64,000 nt of DNA from Paenibacillus tritici (GCF_013204885.1 NZ_JABMKX010000011.1:248001-312000), one strand, 5' to 3'; numbered from the stretch's first letter, positions 33,649-42,410 are shown. The notes: generated from the sequence alone by a model not told the origin. A program made the numbers and translations.

Positions 33649-34455
33649 TTAAAGAACATTTATGACAAAAGGCACCGTAAACACCTGGTCGTTATGCTTG
33701 AATTGTCCCCATATTTTATAGAGGCCGCTCTTCGGAAATGTCGTCATAAACTGGGCATCCGGTCCTGAAGCTGTCTCTTCCATCGGATGCACATGCAGAT
33801 ACTCTTCTGTACTCTCCGTCAAGATCACAACATGCCCAACAGCTCCCAGATAGGGTTGAAGGTTTGTAATGGGCGTCTTCGTTTTTTCTTGTTTAAAGGT
33901 ATAGGTAAGCATCAATTCTTTGTTTGCCGCTAATGAATCAAACTGCAGGGTTACCAGTTTCCCGTCTACGGCTTTGGTAAGCTCCTTCTCGGGCTGGACC
34001 GGTTGTGCTGTTGCAGTGTCTCCTTCGACATGCACCCACTCCATTTTACTCATCGCGCTGCCGCCAGTTGGAATAAAATCGGCAATCAGCTTGTAATCCC
34101 CGCCAGCTGGAAACTGAGTCTTAATTTCAAATAGTCCGTTTCCTTTAAATGCCGGGTGTATGTGATTAAAATACGATAAATCTTTGCTGACTATCATCAT
34201 GTGCAGCTTCTTTTCATGGCTGATATCGAAATTATCAAGCGGTTTTCCATCATTTCGAACTTCCAGATGAATGATCGTATCCTGCTTAGCCTGCGCCTTT
34301 TGACCGCCTGCAAGCGTCCATACCGCCTTCACCTTATCGGCTTTAATGATATCCTTGCCTTCCTTACCATGACCTCCATGACCTCTATGTTCGTGACCTG
34401 CCGGCTCCTTCGCTTTGTGATCTGTTTGATGTCCTCCGTGATTTTTATCCATCAT
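33649..34455 (-). CDS. His-rich copper-region protein with beta-sandwich repeats (FixH/YtkA-like)
   Basis: 268 residues. The N terminus is very His-rich (HGGHQTDHKAKEPAGHEHRG), then two similar beta domains: residues 45-145 (TIIHLEVRNDGKPLDNFDI, HMMIVSKDLSYFNHIHP, FPAGGDYKLIADF) and 165-268 (VTLQFDSL, GAVGHVVILTESTEEYLHVHP, FPKSGLYKIWGQF). Both contain an H-x-H-P motif that could bind metal. No signal peptide is seen in this reading, so it may be cytoplasmic or the start may be misplaced. It lies 28 nt after copA. Metal sequestration or delivery is a reasonable inference. Confidence 0.7.
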   Translation of the reverse strand: MMDKNHGGHQTDHKAKEPAGHEHRGHGGHGKEGKDIIKADKVKAVWTLAGGQKAQAKQDTIIHLEVRNDGKPLDNFDISHEKKLHMMIVSKDLSYFNHIHPAFKGNGLFEIKTQFPAGGDYKLIADFIPTGGSAMSKMEWVHVEGDTATAQPVQPEKELTKAVDGKLVTLQFDSLAANKELMLTYTFKQEKTKTPITNLQPYLGAVGHVVILTESTEEYLHVHPMEETASGPDAQFMTTFPKSGLYKIWGQFKHNDQVFTVPFVINVL

Positions 34456-34483
34456 GTTTGATCCCCTTTCTTTGATTCGCTCG

Positions 34484-36913
34484 TTAAACTTTCATCCGTT
34501 GAAGCCTCAATGCATTCAGTACTACAGAGACGGAGCTGAGTGCCATCGCTGCTCCTGCCACCCAAGGTGCTAACAATCCGAGTGCCGCAATCGGGATACC
34601 GAGCGTATTATAGCCAAGCGCCCAGAACAGATTTTGACGAATGTTGCTCATCGTTTTGCGGCTCATGTAGATAGCATCCGGAATGCTGTTCAAATCGCCG
34701 CGCATCAAGGTTACGTCAGCCGCTTCCATTGCGACATCTGTTCCTGTTCCGATCGCCATGCCGATATCCGCCATCGCCAGTGCAGGAGCGTCATTGATGC
34801 CATCGCCGACCATCGCAACTTTCTTGCCCTGCGCCTGCAGTTTCTTCACTTCTTCCGCCTTGCCTTCCGGCAGGACTTCCGCACGGACTTGATCAATACC
34901 GACTTGCTTGGCGATCGCCTGAGCTGTACGTTCGTTATCACCAGTAATCATGATAACCTCAATACCCATGTCCTTCAGCCGGGCTACGGCTGCTTTTGAG
35001 GTTTCTTTAATGGTATCTGCCACCGCGACCAGACCTGTGTACTTACCATCAATCGCGATCAGCATGGCTGTCTTGCCTTCCTCCTCGAGCTGTGTCATGT
35101 GATCAAAGGCATGTTCGACAGAGATCTTATATTTGGCCATCAATTTGCGCGTGCCGGCCAGAATTTCCCTGCCTTCGACCATCGCACGGATACCATATCC
35201 CGGAATCGCCTCGAATTGTTCTGTACCCGGAAGCTCAATGCCTTTGGCTGTGATACCGGATACGATCGCTTCTGCAAGCGGATGCTCAGAGTCCTTCTCA
35301 GCAGCACCAACCAAGCGAAGGAAATCTTGTTCATTCATATGCTGGACGGCAACATCCGTGAGTTCCGGCTTGCCTTTCGTTACGGTACCGGTTTTGTCAA
35401 GAATAATAGCATCAATTTTATGAGTAGATTCCAGATGCTCGCCGCCTTTAAACAGCACACCGAGCTCCGCGGCGCGTCCTGATCCCGCCATAATTGATGT
35501 TGGTGTTGCAAGTCCAAGCGCACATGGGCATGCAATAACCAGAATCGCAATCGCCTTCTCCAGTGCACCCGCGAAATCGCCAGGCGTAACCCAGAAGTAC
35601 CAAACCAGGAAGGCAGCAATCGCAATGCCGACGACGATCGGTACGAAGATGCCGGAAATGACATCCGCTACTCGTTGAATCGGTGCTTTCGAGCCTTGTG
35701 CTTCTTCCACAACCTTTATGATTTGAGCAAGTGCAGTTTCTTTGCCAACCTTGGTTGCTTTCACTTTTAATCTGCCGTTTTTGTTGATGGTTGCACCTAT
35801 GACGTTGTCTCCGGCTTTCTTCTCCACTGGAAGACTCTCGCCTGTCAGCATCGATTCATCGACCGCGGAACTTCCTTCCAGTACTTCCCCATCCACCGGA
35901 ACCTTCTCACCCGGTTTAATCACGACGATGTCGCCGGTAAGTACCTCTTCCAAAGGAATCGTCATTTCTTGGTTGCCACGAATGACCAAAGCTGTTTTCG
36001 CCTGCAGTCCCATCAGCGTTTTGATAGCTTCGGATGTGCGGCCTTTGGCAAGCGACTCGAACAGCTTCCCAAGAATAACAAGTGTGATCAAGACCGCGCT
36101 TGTTTCGTAATACATGGCTGGACCATGGTGAGCCATGCTGCCCATTGAAGCCCATTCAAGGGTTAAGTAAAGACTGTAGAAGTAAGCAGCTGACGTTCCC
36201 AGTGATACGAGCACGTCCATATTCCCACTTTTATTGCGGAGGGCTTTGAAAGCACCCACATAAAATTGCTTGCCGATGTAGAATTGGACCGGTGTCGCCA
36301 ACGCTAGCTGAAACCACGGATTCATGAATAAATCTGGCATCCAGATCCATGATAAGAAGGTAAAGTGACCAACCATGGACCAAAGCAAAGGCAGTGAAAG
36401 AATAGAGGAGATGAGCAGCTTGCGCTTTTGCTGCGCAATGGCTTTCTCCCGGTGCTGGGAGGGGCCCGTTTCCTCCTGCTTTGGAACCGCTTTGTATCCA
36501 AGCTTCTCCACCCGCTTTTGGATTTCGGCTATCGTGACTTCCGTTGCGTTATATTCAACCCGGGCAGTCTCTATGGCGAAATTAACGACAGCGCTCGTGA
36601 CCCCAGGTGTTTTATTCAGCGTTTTTTCGACTTTGACGGCGCATGCTGCACAGAACATGCCGACAAGATTGAAATCGACAACTTCTTTGGCCGTACCGTA
36701 ACCAAGTTTCTGAATACTTTGTTCCATTTGTGAAACACTGACTTTATTCGGATCATACGTAACCGTAGCCCGTTCCAGTGCAAAGTTCACGGTTGCTTCC
36801 GTTACGCCTTCGAGTTTATTTAATCCCTTTTCAATCCGGTTTGCACATGCGGCACATGTCATTCCGGTTAATTGCAGGGAGGTTTGCTCCGTTTCCAACC
36901 TGGTTGCTTCCAT
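34484..36913 (-). CDS. copA: copper-exporting P1B-type ATPase
   Basis: About 809 residues. Two N-terminal heavy-metal domains (GMTCAACANRIEKGL near residue 18, and GMFCAACAVKVEKTL near 86, the first residue before the motif changed from T to F). Eight membrane helices, with the transport motif IACPCALGLATPTS in helix 6 and YN/MxxS elements in the last helices (LFWALGYN, ALSSVSVVLNALRL). Catalytic parts: actuator TGES, DKTGTVTKG with the phosphorylated Asp, SEHPLAEAI, GDGINDAPALA. It exports Cu(I) using ATP. Start ATG 36913 is preferred to GTG 36916 on the basis of GAGG spacing. Between copZ and the His-rich gene, within one operon. Confidence 0.95.
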   Translation of the reverse strand: MEATRLETEQTSLQLTGMTCAACANRIEKGLNKLEGVTEATVNFALERATVTYDPNKVSVSQMEQSIQKLGYGTAKEVVDFNLVGMFCAACAVKVEKTLNKTPGVTSAVVNFAIETARVEYNATEVTIAEIQKRVEKLGYKAVPKQEETGPSQHREKAIAQQKRKLLISSILSLPLLWSMVGHFTFLSWIWMPDLFMNPWFQLALATPVQFYIGKQFYVGAFKALRNKSGNMDVLVSLGTSAAYFYSLYLTLEWASMGSMAHHGPAMYYETSAVLITLVILGKLFESLAKGRTSEAIKTLMGLQAKTALVIRGNQEMTIPLEEVLTGDIVVIKPGEKVPVDGEVLEGSSAVDESMLTGESLPVEKKAGDNVIGATINKNGRLKVKATKVGKETALAQIIKVVEEAQGSKAPIQRVADVISGIFVPIVVGIAIAAFLVWYFWVTPGDFAGALEKAIAILVIACPCALGLATPTSIMAGSGRAAELGVLFKGGEHLESTHKIDAIILDKTGTVTKGKPELTDVAVQHMNEQDFLRLVGAAEKDSEHPLAEAIVSGITAKGIELPGTEQFEAIPGYGIRAMVEGREILAGTRKLMAKYKISVEHAFDHMTQLEEEGKTAMLIAIDGKYTGLVAVADTIKETSKAAVARLKDMGIEVIMITGDNERTAQAIAKQVGIDQVRAEVLPEGKAEEVKKLQAQGKKVAMVGDGINDAPALAMADIGMAIGTGTDVAMEAADVTLMRGDLNSIPDAIYMSRKTMSNIRQNLFWALGYNTLGIPIAALGLLAPWVAGAAMALSSVSVVLNALRLQRMKV

Positions 36914-36943
36914 CACGAGCGCCTCGCTCCTTTCGTCGATTGA

Positions 36944-37147
36944 TTAAACTACGTCGTATCCTTGTTCTTTAATGGCTTCTTTAATGGCATCCAGCGTTAA
37001 TTTACTTTCATCATAAGCAACTGCGACCGTACCGCCGGAAAGATCGACCTTCCCGCTTGCTCCGAGTGTTCTCAGAGCACCTTCGATTGAGTTTACACAG
37101 TGTCCGCAAGACATACCTTCAACATTTAGATTTACATTTTTCATCAT
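36944..37147 (-). CDS. copZ: copper chaperone CopZ
   Basis: 67 residues, a single ferredoxin-like heavy-metal-associated domain with the Cu(I) site GMSCGHCVNSIEGAL and the C-terminal IKEAIKEQGYDVV. It delivers Cu(I) to the metal-binding domains of CopA. Length and fold are standard. It lies between csoR and copA with short gaps (28 and 30 nt), matching the csoR-copZ-copA order of Bacillus. Confidence 0.95.
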   Translation of the reverse strand: MMKNVNLNVEGMSCGHCVNSIEGALRTLGASGKVDLSGGTVAVAYDESKLTLDAIKEAIKEQGYDVV

Positions 37148-37175
37148 TCATTTCTCCTTTTATGATCTATTTGTT

Positions 37176-37505
37176 TTATTTCATTAGCTTCTGTATGGTT
37201 TGCAGCAGCTCTTCAACGACTTCTGAATCGCCTTTTTGAATGCGATCCACCACACAATCTTTAAGATGTCCCGTCAGAAGAACTTTTCGCACTCCGTTAA
37301 GTGCGGCTTGAACGGCAGCGATTTGATTCAATACCTGATCACAATACGTATCCTTTTCGATGAGTCCCCTCACACCGCGAATTTGCCCTTCAATCCGGTT
37401 TAACCTGACGACTAAGTCATCCTTCACCACACTCGAATGATGACTTTTTCGGCCGTCGCTCATCCCGCAGCACTCTTGTTCGATCTTCGTTTGAAGCTCA
37501 TCCAA
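37176..37505 (-). CDS. csoR: CsoR-type copper-sensing repressor (first paralogue)
   Basis: 109 residues from a TTG at 37505 with AGGAGGTG about 8 nt upstream. All-helical CsoR fold: VVRLNRIEGQIRGVRGLIEKDTYCDQVLNQIAAVQAALNGV, with the Cu(I) ligand set Cys55, His80 and Cys84 (TGHLKDC). Additional Cys12, Cys13 and two His at 22-23 in the N-terminal tail are unusual. Copper binding releases the repressor from DNA. It heads the copZ-copA operon and has a perfect inverted-repeat operator in its own promoter. Confidence 0.92.
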   Translation of the reverse strand: MDELQTKIEQECCGMSDGRKSHHSSVVKDDLVVRLNRIEGQIRGVRGLIEKDTYCDQVLNQIAAVQAALNGVRKVLLTGHLKDCVVDRIQKGDSEVVEELLQTIQKLMK

Positions 37506-37520
37506 TGTTGATCACCTCCT

Positions 37521-37560
37521 TGAATGTAGTATACCCCCCTATACTATATAAAGTCAAACG
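37521..37560 (-). promoter_or_regulatory. csoR-copZA promoter with CsoR operator, type 1
   Basis: TAGTATA (37527-37533), CCCCCC, TATACTA (37540-37546): a perfect 7-bp inverted repeat around a C6 (G6 on the coding strand) centre. On the minus strand TTGACT lies 18 nt upstream of TATACT, so the box covers the spacer and the -10. This is the classical CsoR layout. Confidence 0.8.
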
Positions 37561-37597
37561 AATTTTACTACCTTACCTCTCTACCCTATATTTTATA

Positions 37598-37624
37598 CAA
37601 AAAGAAAAGGATTCTTGCGAATCC
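37598..37624 (-). terminator. terminator after the second CsoR paralogue
   Basis: GGATTC-GCAA-GAATCC stem (37609-37624) followed on the minus strand by TTTTCTTTTTG. It separates this gene from the csoR-copZA promoter, so the two CsoR genes are independent units. Confidence 0.8.
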
Positions 37625-37635
37625 CCGGCAGTTAC

Positions 37636-37971
37636 TTATTTCATTAATTTATTTATCGTAACCAATAACTCATCAATCACTTCATTCTCGCCCTCTTGTA
37701 TGCGTTCAATGACACAGCTCTTCATATGGTGCTCCAAAAGCAGTTTACCGACGCCGTTCAAAGCCGATTGAACCGAAGAGATCTGATTCAGAACGTCATC
37801 ACAATAGGTATCCTTCTCAATCATACCCTTAAGGCCCCTAACCTGACCCTCAATCCGGTTAAGCCGACTGATAAGTGCGTTTTTGCTTTTTTCAGAATGA
37901 TGGCTTTTTCGCTCATTAGTACCGCAGGATTCGTGCGTGTGTGTATTGGCCTCTTGAATGATATCTTCCAT
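37636..37971 (-). CDS. CsoR-family repressor (second paralogue)
   Basis: 111 residues, very similar to the first CsoR (LNRIEGQVRGLKGMIEKDTYCDDVLNQISSVQSALNGV) with ligands Cys57, His82 and Cys86 (EHHMKSC). The retained His argues for Cu(I) rather than the sulfide sensor CstR, which has two Cys and no such His. The tail is again His-rich (THTHESC, KSHH). It has its own promoter and terminator. Its operator sequence (ATAGGGTAGGGG) differs from the csoR-copZA box and recurs before the efflux pump and glutaredoxin genes, so it probably controls those. Confidence 0.88.
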   Translation of the reverse strand: MEDIIQEANTHTHESCGTNERKSHHSEKSKNALISRLNRIEGQVRGLKGMIEKDTYCDDVLNQISSVQSALNGVGKLLLEHHMKSCVIERIQEGENEVIDELLVTINKLMK

Positions 37972-37997
37972 GCCCTCACTCCTTTCTCTTTACTTAT

Positions 37998-38027
37998 ATT
38001 GTACCATAGTCCCCCTACCCTATACAA
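37998..38027 (-). promoter_or_regulatory. promoter of the second CsoR gene with type-2 operator
   Basis: Minus strand: TTGTAT (38027-38022), 18-nt spacer, TACAAT (38003-37998). The spacer contains ATAGGGTAGGGGGACTAT (38023-38006), shared with the efflux-pump and glutaredoxin promoters. Confidence 0.7.
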
Positions 38028-38115
38028 AATCATAAATAGTGGAGACCAAGCTGGAACAAAAACGCGATCCAGCCTTATTATGGCCTGGATCGCTTAAGTA
38101 TAGGAAATCTATGCT

Positions 38116-39540
38116 TTATTGTTTAGGCATCCGTAAAAAGAGCAGCGAGAGAACCGCACCTGCGATAGCAGCAATCGCCGCGCCAATGAATGCAGCATGA
38201 AAGCCTGTGTTTAATGCAGTAATTTGTTCGATCCCTTGCTCCACCTGGCCTCCTGTCCAAGTAGCCGCCACTGCGGACATGATGGCAAGTCCAATGGCTG
38301 AGCCAATCTGGTAGCTGGTATTTGCAATTCCTGAAGCTAAGCCCGTTTCCTCCGGCTTGGCTCCCGACATAGAGGCCATCGTTCCTGGGATGAAGGCGAG
38401 CGCCATCCCAAGCGCCCCTAATAATGAGGCTGGAAGCACGTTCGCTATGAAGTCCCCCTCCAGCGGCGTATAACCTGCTAGCAGGAACAAGGACCCCGCC
38501 AGAAGGAGCAAACCGATAACCAGAATGTTCTTAAATCCAAAACGCCCTACCAAGCGGCCCGTAAACCCCACCATGAATACCATAACTAAAACGGTCATCG
38601 GTACGAGTGCCAATCCGCCAGCAAAGGCGGAGAACCGTAAAACCTGCTGCAGATATAGATTCAAGAAGAACCATAACGGAATCCACGCAGCGGCGAGCAA
38701 GCCAAATGCGATATTCCCGGCAAGCAAGTTCGGCGCGGTAAAAATACCAAGCGGAACCAGTGGCTCTTTTTTTACCTTTTGGATAGTAAAGAAAGCAATT
38801 AGCAGTACCGCTGTTATTATGAGTAAGGTAATGGTCTGAGTCGATACCCAGCCTACCTGCCCTGCGGTAACGACCGCATAGACTGCCAACACAAGGGCTG
38901 CTGTTATGGCCAATGCGCCGACAATATCAATACTTCCTTTGCGGCGAACACTGACCGGAAGTACCTTCATGCTGTAAAGAAGCGCAAATATGCCCACGGG
39001 TATATTGATTAAAAATGTCCAGTTCCAGCTTAACCACTCCGTTATTACCCCTCCGAGAAACACGCCTGCTGTACCTCCGGCTGCCGCGGAGGCCCCCCAG
39101 AATCCAAGTGCTTTTGTGAGTTCTTTCGGATTATGACTAAACAAAGTCATAACAATCGTAAGTGCAGCTGGCAGAATGAGCGCTGAGCCTAGCCCTTGTA
39201 TGGCACGGCCAACATTCATCGAAGCTTCTGACCATGCGAGGCCGGCAAGTAATGAGGCTACGGAAAGAATAAGAAATCCGATCATGAATATTTTCCGCTG
39301 TCCGAACAGATCAGATAATCGACCTCCCAGCAGCATTAGCCCTCCTAAGAAAATAACATAAGCATTGAACACCCACTGCAAGTTATCCTGGGAATAACCC
39401 AGGGCTTCCTTAATGGCCGGAAGCGCGACTCCGATAATGGATGTGTCCATGATGACCATAAATTGCGCTAAACACAGTAAAAACAACGCTTTCCATCTTC
39501 TTGCATCTGGCGATGCACTTGCGTTTGCCTGTGATGACAT
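38116..39540 (-). CDS. MFS multidrug-type exporter, DHA2 family (14 helices, EmrB/QacA-like)
   Basis: 474 residues. Motif A of MFS, LGGRLSDLFGQRKIF, after helix 2; motif C-like GPAAGG variant GASAAAGGTAGVFLGGV in helix 5; about 14 hydrophobic segments in total. Proton-driven export of toxic compounds is the family role. GGAGGAG precedes the ATG. The promoter carries the type-2 CsoR operator, which links the pump to copper or thiol stress; the substrate is unknown. Monocistronic. Confidence 0.9.
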   Translation of the reverse strand: MSSQANASASPDARRWKALFLLCLAQFMVIMDTSIIGVALPAIKEALGYSQDNLQWVFNAYVIFLGGLMLLGGRLSDLFGQRKIFMIGFLILSVASLLAGLAWSEASMNVGRAIQGLGSALILPAALTIVMTLFSHNPKELTKALGFWGASAAAGGTAGVFLGGVITEWLSWNWTFLINIPVGIFALLYSMKVLPVSVRRKGSIDIVGALAITAALVLAVYAVVTAGQVGWVSTQTITLLIITAVLLIAFFTIQKVKKEPLVPLGIFTAPNLLAGNIAFGLLAAAWIPLWFFLNLYLQQVLRFSAFAGGLALVPMTVLVMVFMVGFTGRLVGRFGFKNILVIGLLLLAGSLFLLAGYTPLEGDFIANVLPASLLGALGMALAFIPGTMASMSGAKPEETGLASGIANTSYQIGSAIGLAIMSAVAATWTGGQVEQGIEQITALNTGFHAAFIGAAIAAIAGAVLSLLFLRMPKQ

Positions 39541-39613
39541 TTGCTTCTCCTCCTTTAATGGCTGTGGATTCGCTCAACTCCGAACAATTGTGCTGAACCT
39601 ATCCTTAAGCAAT

Positions 39614-39642
39614 ATAGTATAGACCCCTACCCTATTTGTCAA
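39614..39642 (-). promoter_or_regulatory. efflux-pump promoter with type-2 CsoR operator
   Basis: Minus strand: TTGACA (39642-39637), 17-nt spacer, TACTAT (39619-39614). ATAGGGTAGGGGTCTAT (39635-39619) fills the spacer. Confidence 0.75.
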
Positions 39643-39690
39643 TCATGTTTATTGATATTCCTCTTTGCAGAAGGTGTTGCTTATTATGGG

Positions 39691-39721
39691 TTGCATAGGG
39701 TAGGGGACTATATGATATAAT
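39691..39721 (+). promoter_or_regulatory. glutaredoxin promoter with type-2 CsoR operator
   Basis: TTGCAT (39691-39696) and TATAAT (39716-39721) with a long 19-nt spacer; ATAGGGTAGGGGACTAT at 39695-39711 overlaps the -35 end and the spacer. The box is divergent from the identical-type box of the efflux pump, about 55 nt away. Confidence 0.7.
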
Positions 39722-39759
39722 TTCATCGTTCGTATCAAATATGAGCGAGGAGGCAAGTA

Positions 39760-39999
39760 ATGATCAATGTAGAAGTATATACAACGCCAACGTGTGAGGA
39801 TTGTAAAAATTTCAAAAAGTTCTTACGAGAACATGAAATTTCGTTTACGGAGTATGATATCGCCGATCACCCTGATTATGCCGATACACTTCGAAATCGG
39901 TCAGGGAAAAATTTAGTTCCTACTATTTTTATCGATAATCAGATATTTTTCGGTTTTGTATTCAATCGCCAAAAAATCGAAAAATTGCTTCTTACCTAG
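39760..39999 (+). CDS. glutaredoxin-like thiol-disulfide protein
   Basis: 79 residues, complete glutaredoxin/NrdH fold: EVYTTPTCEDCKNFKKFL with the CxxC redox pair, cis-Pro in LVPTIFIDNQIFFG. GAGGAGG lies 7 nt upstream of the ATG. NrdH-type proteins reduce ribonucleotide reductase or other thiols; here the CsoR-type operator in its promoter suggests a role under copper or electrophile stress instead. Divergent from the efflux pump; single gene. Confidence 0.88.
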   Translation: MINVEVYTTPTCEDCKNFKKFLREHEISFTEYDIADHPDYADTLRNRSGKNLVPTIFIDNQIFFGFVFNRQKIEKLLLT

Positions 40000-40012
40000 T
40001 TTCTCAAAAAAA

Positions 40013-40036
40013 GAGCCACTCCCTGCAGAGTGACTC
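40013..40036. terminator. bidirectional terminator
   Basis: GAGCCACTC and GAGTGACTC form a 9-bp stem with one mismatch around CCTGCA. A run of seven A precedes it (T run for the minus strand) and CTTTCTTCTT follows. It lies between the convergent glutaredoxin and beta-helix genes. Confidence 0.8.
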
Positions 40037-40086
40037 CTTTCTTCTTATATTCAAATCAATCTTTTTTTTCGCAATGTAAAACCCTC

Positions 40087-41640
40087 TTACGGATTGGCCC
40101 CGGCGGGTTTCCCTGTAACTACCGGGAACCCCGGCTTCAGCCGGAAATCGTCACGGGCGGCGTCCCTGAACTGCGGATCGGCAAACTGCGAGCTGGAATC
40201 GTTCCCCGTGTCGCGCTGGTAGAAGGCGAAGCCGGGGTATTCCTTCTTTTTCCATACCCAAAAGGCCTGATCTGCCCCTGATTCTGTATAATAAAGGTTG
40301 CTGCCCAGCGTATTATTGCTGTTGCTTGTATATTCGTTGCTGATCATAACGCCGGAATCACCTGCTACGATAATATTGCGGGTAATGACATTACCGCTTA
40401 AGTTAGCTTGCAGATACAATTGGCCGTTGCCATCGCCCAGCAGGTCGTTCTTGTAGAGCGTATTAGACTCGATGATACTATCGCTGGTGCCTCCACGCTC
40501 CTCGTCATAACCGCCCATGGCAATACCGGTCAGCCGGTTGTGGTAGATCAGATTGTTTTTGACCGTAATATCCCTGGTTAGCCTTCCCTTATGTTCGGAA
40601 GCAAGCTCAAGGCCGATGTCATTGTCATATAAGCGGTTCTGCTCCACCAGGATGGACCTTCCTCCGTCGATGTAGATTCCACCTGCCGCATGGCTGTCAT
40701 TGGGTACAGGCTTGCCATAAGACGGATTAAGATTGGACGAAATCCCGTAGACTACGTTTCCTTGGACCGTTCCGTTACGCGCCTGATCCACCCGCTCGTC
40801 TCCCGCCGTTCCCTCAAACCCGATCAGGTCGATCCCGATATTGTCGCTGTCATGAACGATATTGTTCGTAATCTCAAAAGTATCCACATTGCCGTTAACG
40901 ACCAGCGCCTCACTTGAGCCAAGCACCAAATCGTACACTTCATTACCATCAATAATCAGTCCTTGCAGCGCTTCCTTCGCTTCGGTTCCGTACACGGCAA
41001 TCCCATGGGCATCCCTCCCGGTAAGCCCGTCCCCTTCAGGCGTGGCCGTATTGGCTATGGAATGAATGCGGTTATTGAGCACAGAGAGGTCCTTCCCTGA
41101 ACCGTGAATATAGATACCTGCGGGAATGTCGCCAAGGGATGCAGTCTTGTAATTGCGGATTTCCAGTTGCTGAATCGTTACATAGCTGGCCTGATGGATC
41201 TCGACCATACCCTCCAAGCCGTCAACCGGCAGGCCTTCGCCGTCAAGCACCGCCGTCTCATTCGGATAACCGGCGAATATGACAGGACCGGCATCCTTCG
41301 AGCCTCCCTTGGAGATCTGCAGCTTCTGATGGTACACGCCTCCGCGAATATAGACACGGGTTCCCGGCTCTGCGAGGTCCGCAGCATGCTGAAGCGTCTT
41401 CCAGGGAGAATCTATGGTCCCTTGATTACTATCAGCTCCATCGACAGCCACATAGTACGTGTTGGCCTTATCCGGCTGCGGCGCTGCACTGGACTTCGGG
41501 GCCGGAGCTGTTCTTTGCGCGTATTGCGGCTTAGCTTCCGGCGGAGCTTGAACAGATAACGGCGTGTCCGAGGCGCCGGAACATCCCGACAGTACGATCA
41601 AACCAAGCACAATAGCCGATCTCCGGAAAATTCTTAGCAT
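40087..41640 (-). CDS. lipoprotein with right-handed parallel beta-helix (pectate-lyase-like fold)
   Basis: 517 residues. Lipobox VLSGCSG at residues 17-23, Pro/Ala-rich linker, then YYVAVDGADSNQGTIDSPWKTLQHAADLAEPGTRVYIRGGVY, the entry of DUF1565/beta-helix proteins. About ten beta-helix coils with Asn ladders follow (ITNNIVHDSDNIGIDL, VEQNRLYDNDIGLEL, VKNNLIYHNRLTGIAM, IESNTLYKNDLLG). The fold occurs in pectate lyases and other polysaccharide-active proteins; catalytic residues cannot be assigned, so a role in binding or cutting an acidic polysaccharide is only suggestive. Located outside, attached to the membrane. Confidence 0.82.
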   Translation of the reverse strand: MLRIFRRSAIVLGLIVLSGCSGASDTPLSVQAPPEAKPQYAQRTAPAPKSSAAPQPDKANTYYVAVDGADSNQGTIDSPWKTLQHAADLAEPGTRVYIRGGVYHQKLQISKGGSKDAGPVIFAGYPNETAVLDGEGLPVDGLEGMVEIHQASYVTIQQLEIRNYKTASLGDIPAGIYIHGSGKDLSVLNNRIHSIANTATPEGDGLTGRDAHGIAVYGTEAKEALQGLIIDGNEVYDLVLGSSEALVVNGNVDTFEITNNIVHDSDNIGIDLIGFEGTAGDERVDQARNGTVQGNVVYGISSNLNPSYGKPVPNDSHAAGGIYIDGGRSILVEQNRLYDNDIGLELASEHKGRLTRDITVKNNLIYHNRLTGIAMGGYDEERGGTSDSIIESNTLYKNDLLGDGNGQLYLQANLSGNVITRNIIVAGDSGVMISNEYTSNSNNTLGSNLYYTESGADQAFWVWKKKEYPGFAFYQRDTGNDSSSQFADPQFRDAARDDFRLKPGFPVVTGKPAGANP

Positions 41641-41660
41641 TTATGCACTCTCTTCTCAGC

Positions 41661-42410
41661 TTATTTATGATCCTCACCCAAATAAATACGGATGATTGCA
41701 TCCATATATTGCATGACCTCGGTGGTCATCCCGTACACCCGTGCAGTTTGTCCCTCCTGCGGTGTAATGTACTCCCAATATTTCTGAATGAGCTGCTCAT
41801 CACCGCCGAACATTTTGTCGGCGTATTCTATGATTGAGGCCGCGAGCTGCTGCGCCGCTTCAGAATCGGGCGGTTCTGCCAGCAGTCCAGAGACACGCCT
41901 GAGAATATCGGACCACTCCATAGCGAGCGGATTGCTTACATCGTTAATCGGCAGCACCTCCAGCTCTTCCGGAGTGAAGACCTGCTGCCGCAGCTGCGGA
42001 CCCTGCGGGGGCTGTTCAAGCTCACGGATAAATCCGAGCATCTCCTCAATATTCACTTGTTCGGTTGCCCGCATCGCGTACAAGGTGGAGAACAGCAGAT
42101 GCTCTACCGCCCGCAGCTTCTCCTGCTCCTGCTTTACGAAGACCATCTGCTGCTCCAAGGCACGGCTCCAGACGGTGACATCATGGTGTGCAACCTCACC
42201 GCTGTCGAGAATCACTTTAATTTCACTCAGCTTGAAATGCATTTGCTTCAGCACAGCAATCTTCTGCAGCCGTAGAATCTCATTCTCGCTATAAGAGCGG
42301 TACTGGTTCCCGGTATCCCTGTCCGGCTCCAGCAGGCCCAGCTTCTCATAATAATGCAGGGTGCGGACAGACACACCGGTTAGCTTGGACAGCTGGCCTA
42401 CGGTATACAT
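41661..42410 (-). CDS. MerR-family regulator with TipAS-like ligand domain
   Basis: 249 residues. N-terminal MerR winged helix: YTVGQLSKLTGVSVRTLHYYEKLGLLEPDRDTGNQYRSYSENEI, a dimerisation helix (FVKQEQEKLRAVEHLL), and a C-terminal TipAS-type domain (EYADKMFGGDEQLIQKYWEYITPQEG...MDAIIRIYLGED). TipA proteins bind thiopeptides or other amphipathic drugs and activate transcription from promoters with a long spacer. No obvious target gene lies beside it; the nearest is the lipoprotein gene 20 nt downstream, likely co-transcribed. Confidence 0.87.
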   Translation of the reverse strand: MYTVGQLSKLTGVSVRTLHYYEKLGLLEPDRDTGNQYRSYSENEILRLQKIAVLKQMHFKLSEIKVILDSGEVAHHDVTVWSRALEQQMVFVKQEQEKLRAVEHLLFSTLYAMRATEQVNIEEMLGFIRELEQPPQGPQLRQQVFTPEELEVLPINDVSNPLAMEWSDILRRVSGLLAEPPDSEAAQQLAASIIEYADKMFGGDEQLIQKYWEYITPQEGQTARVYGMTTEVMQYMDAIIRIYLGEDHK

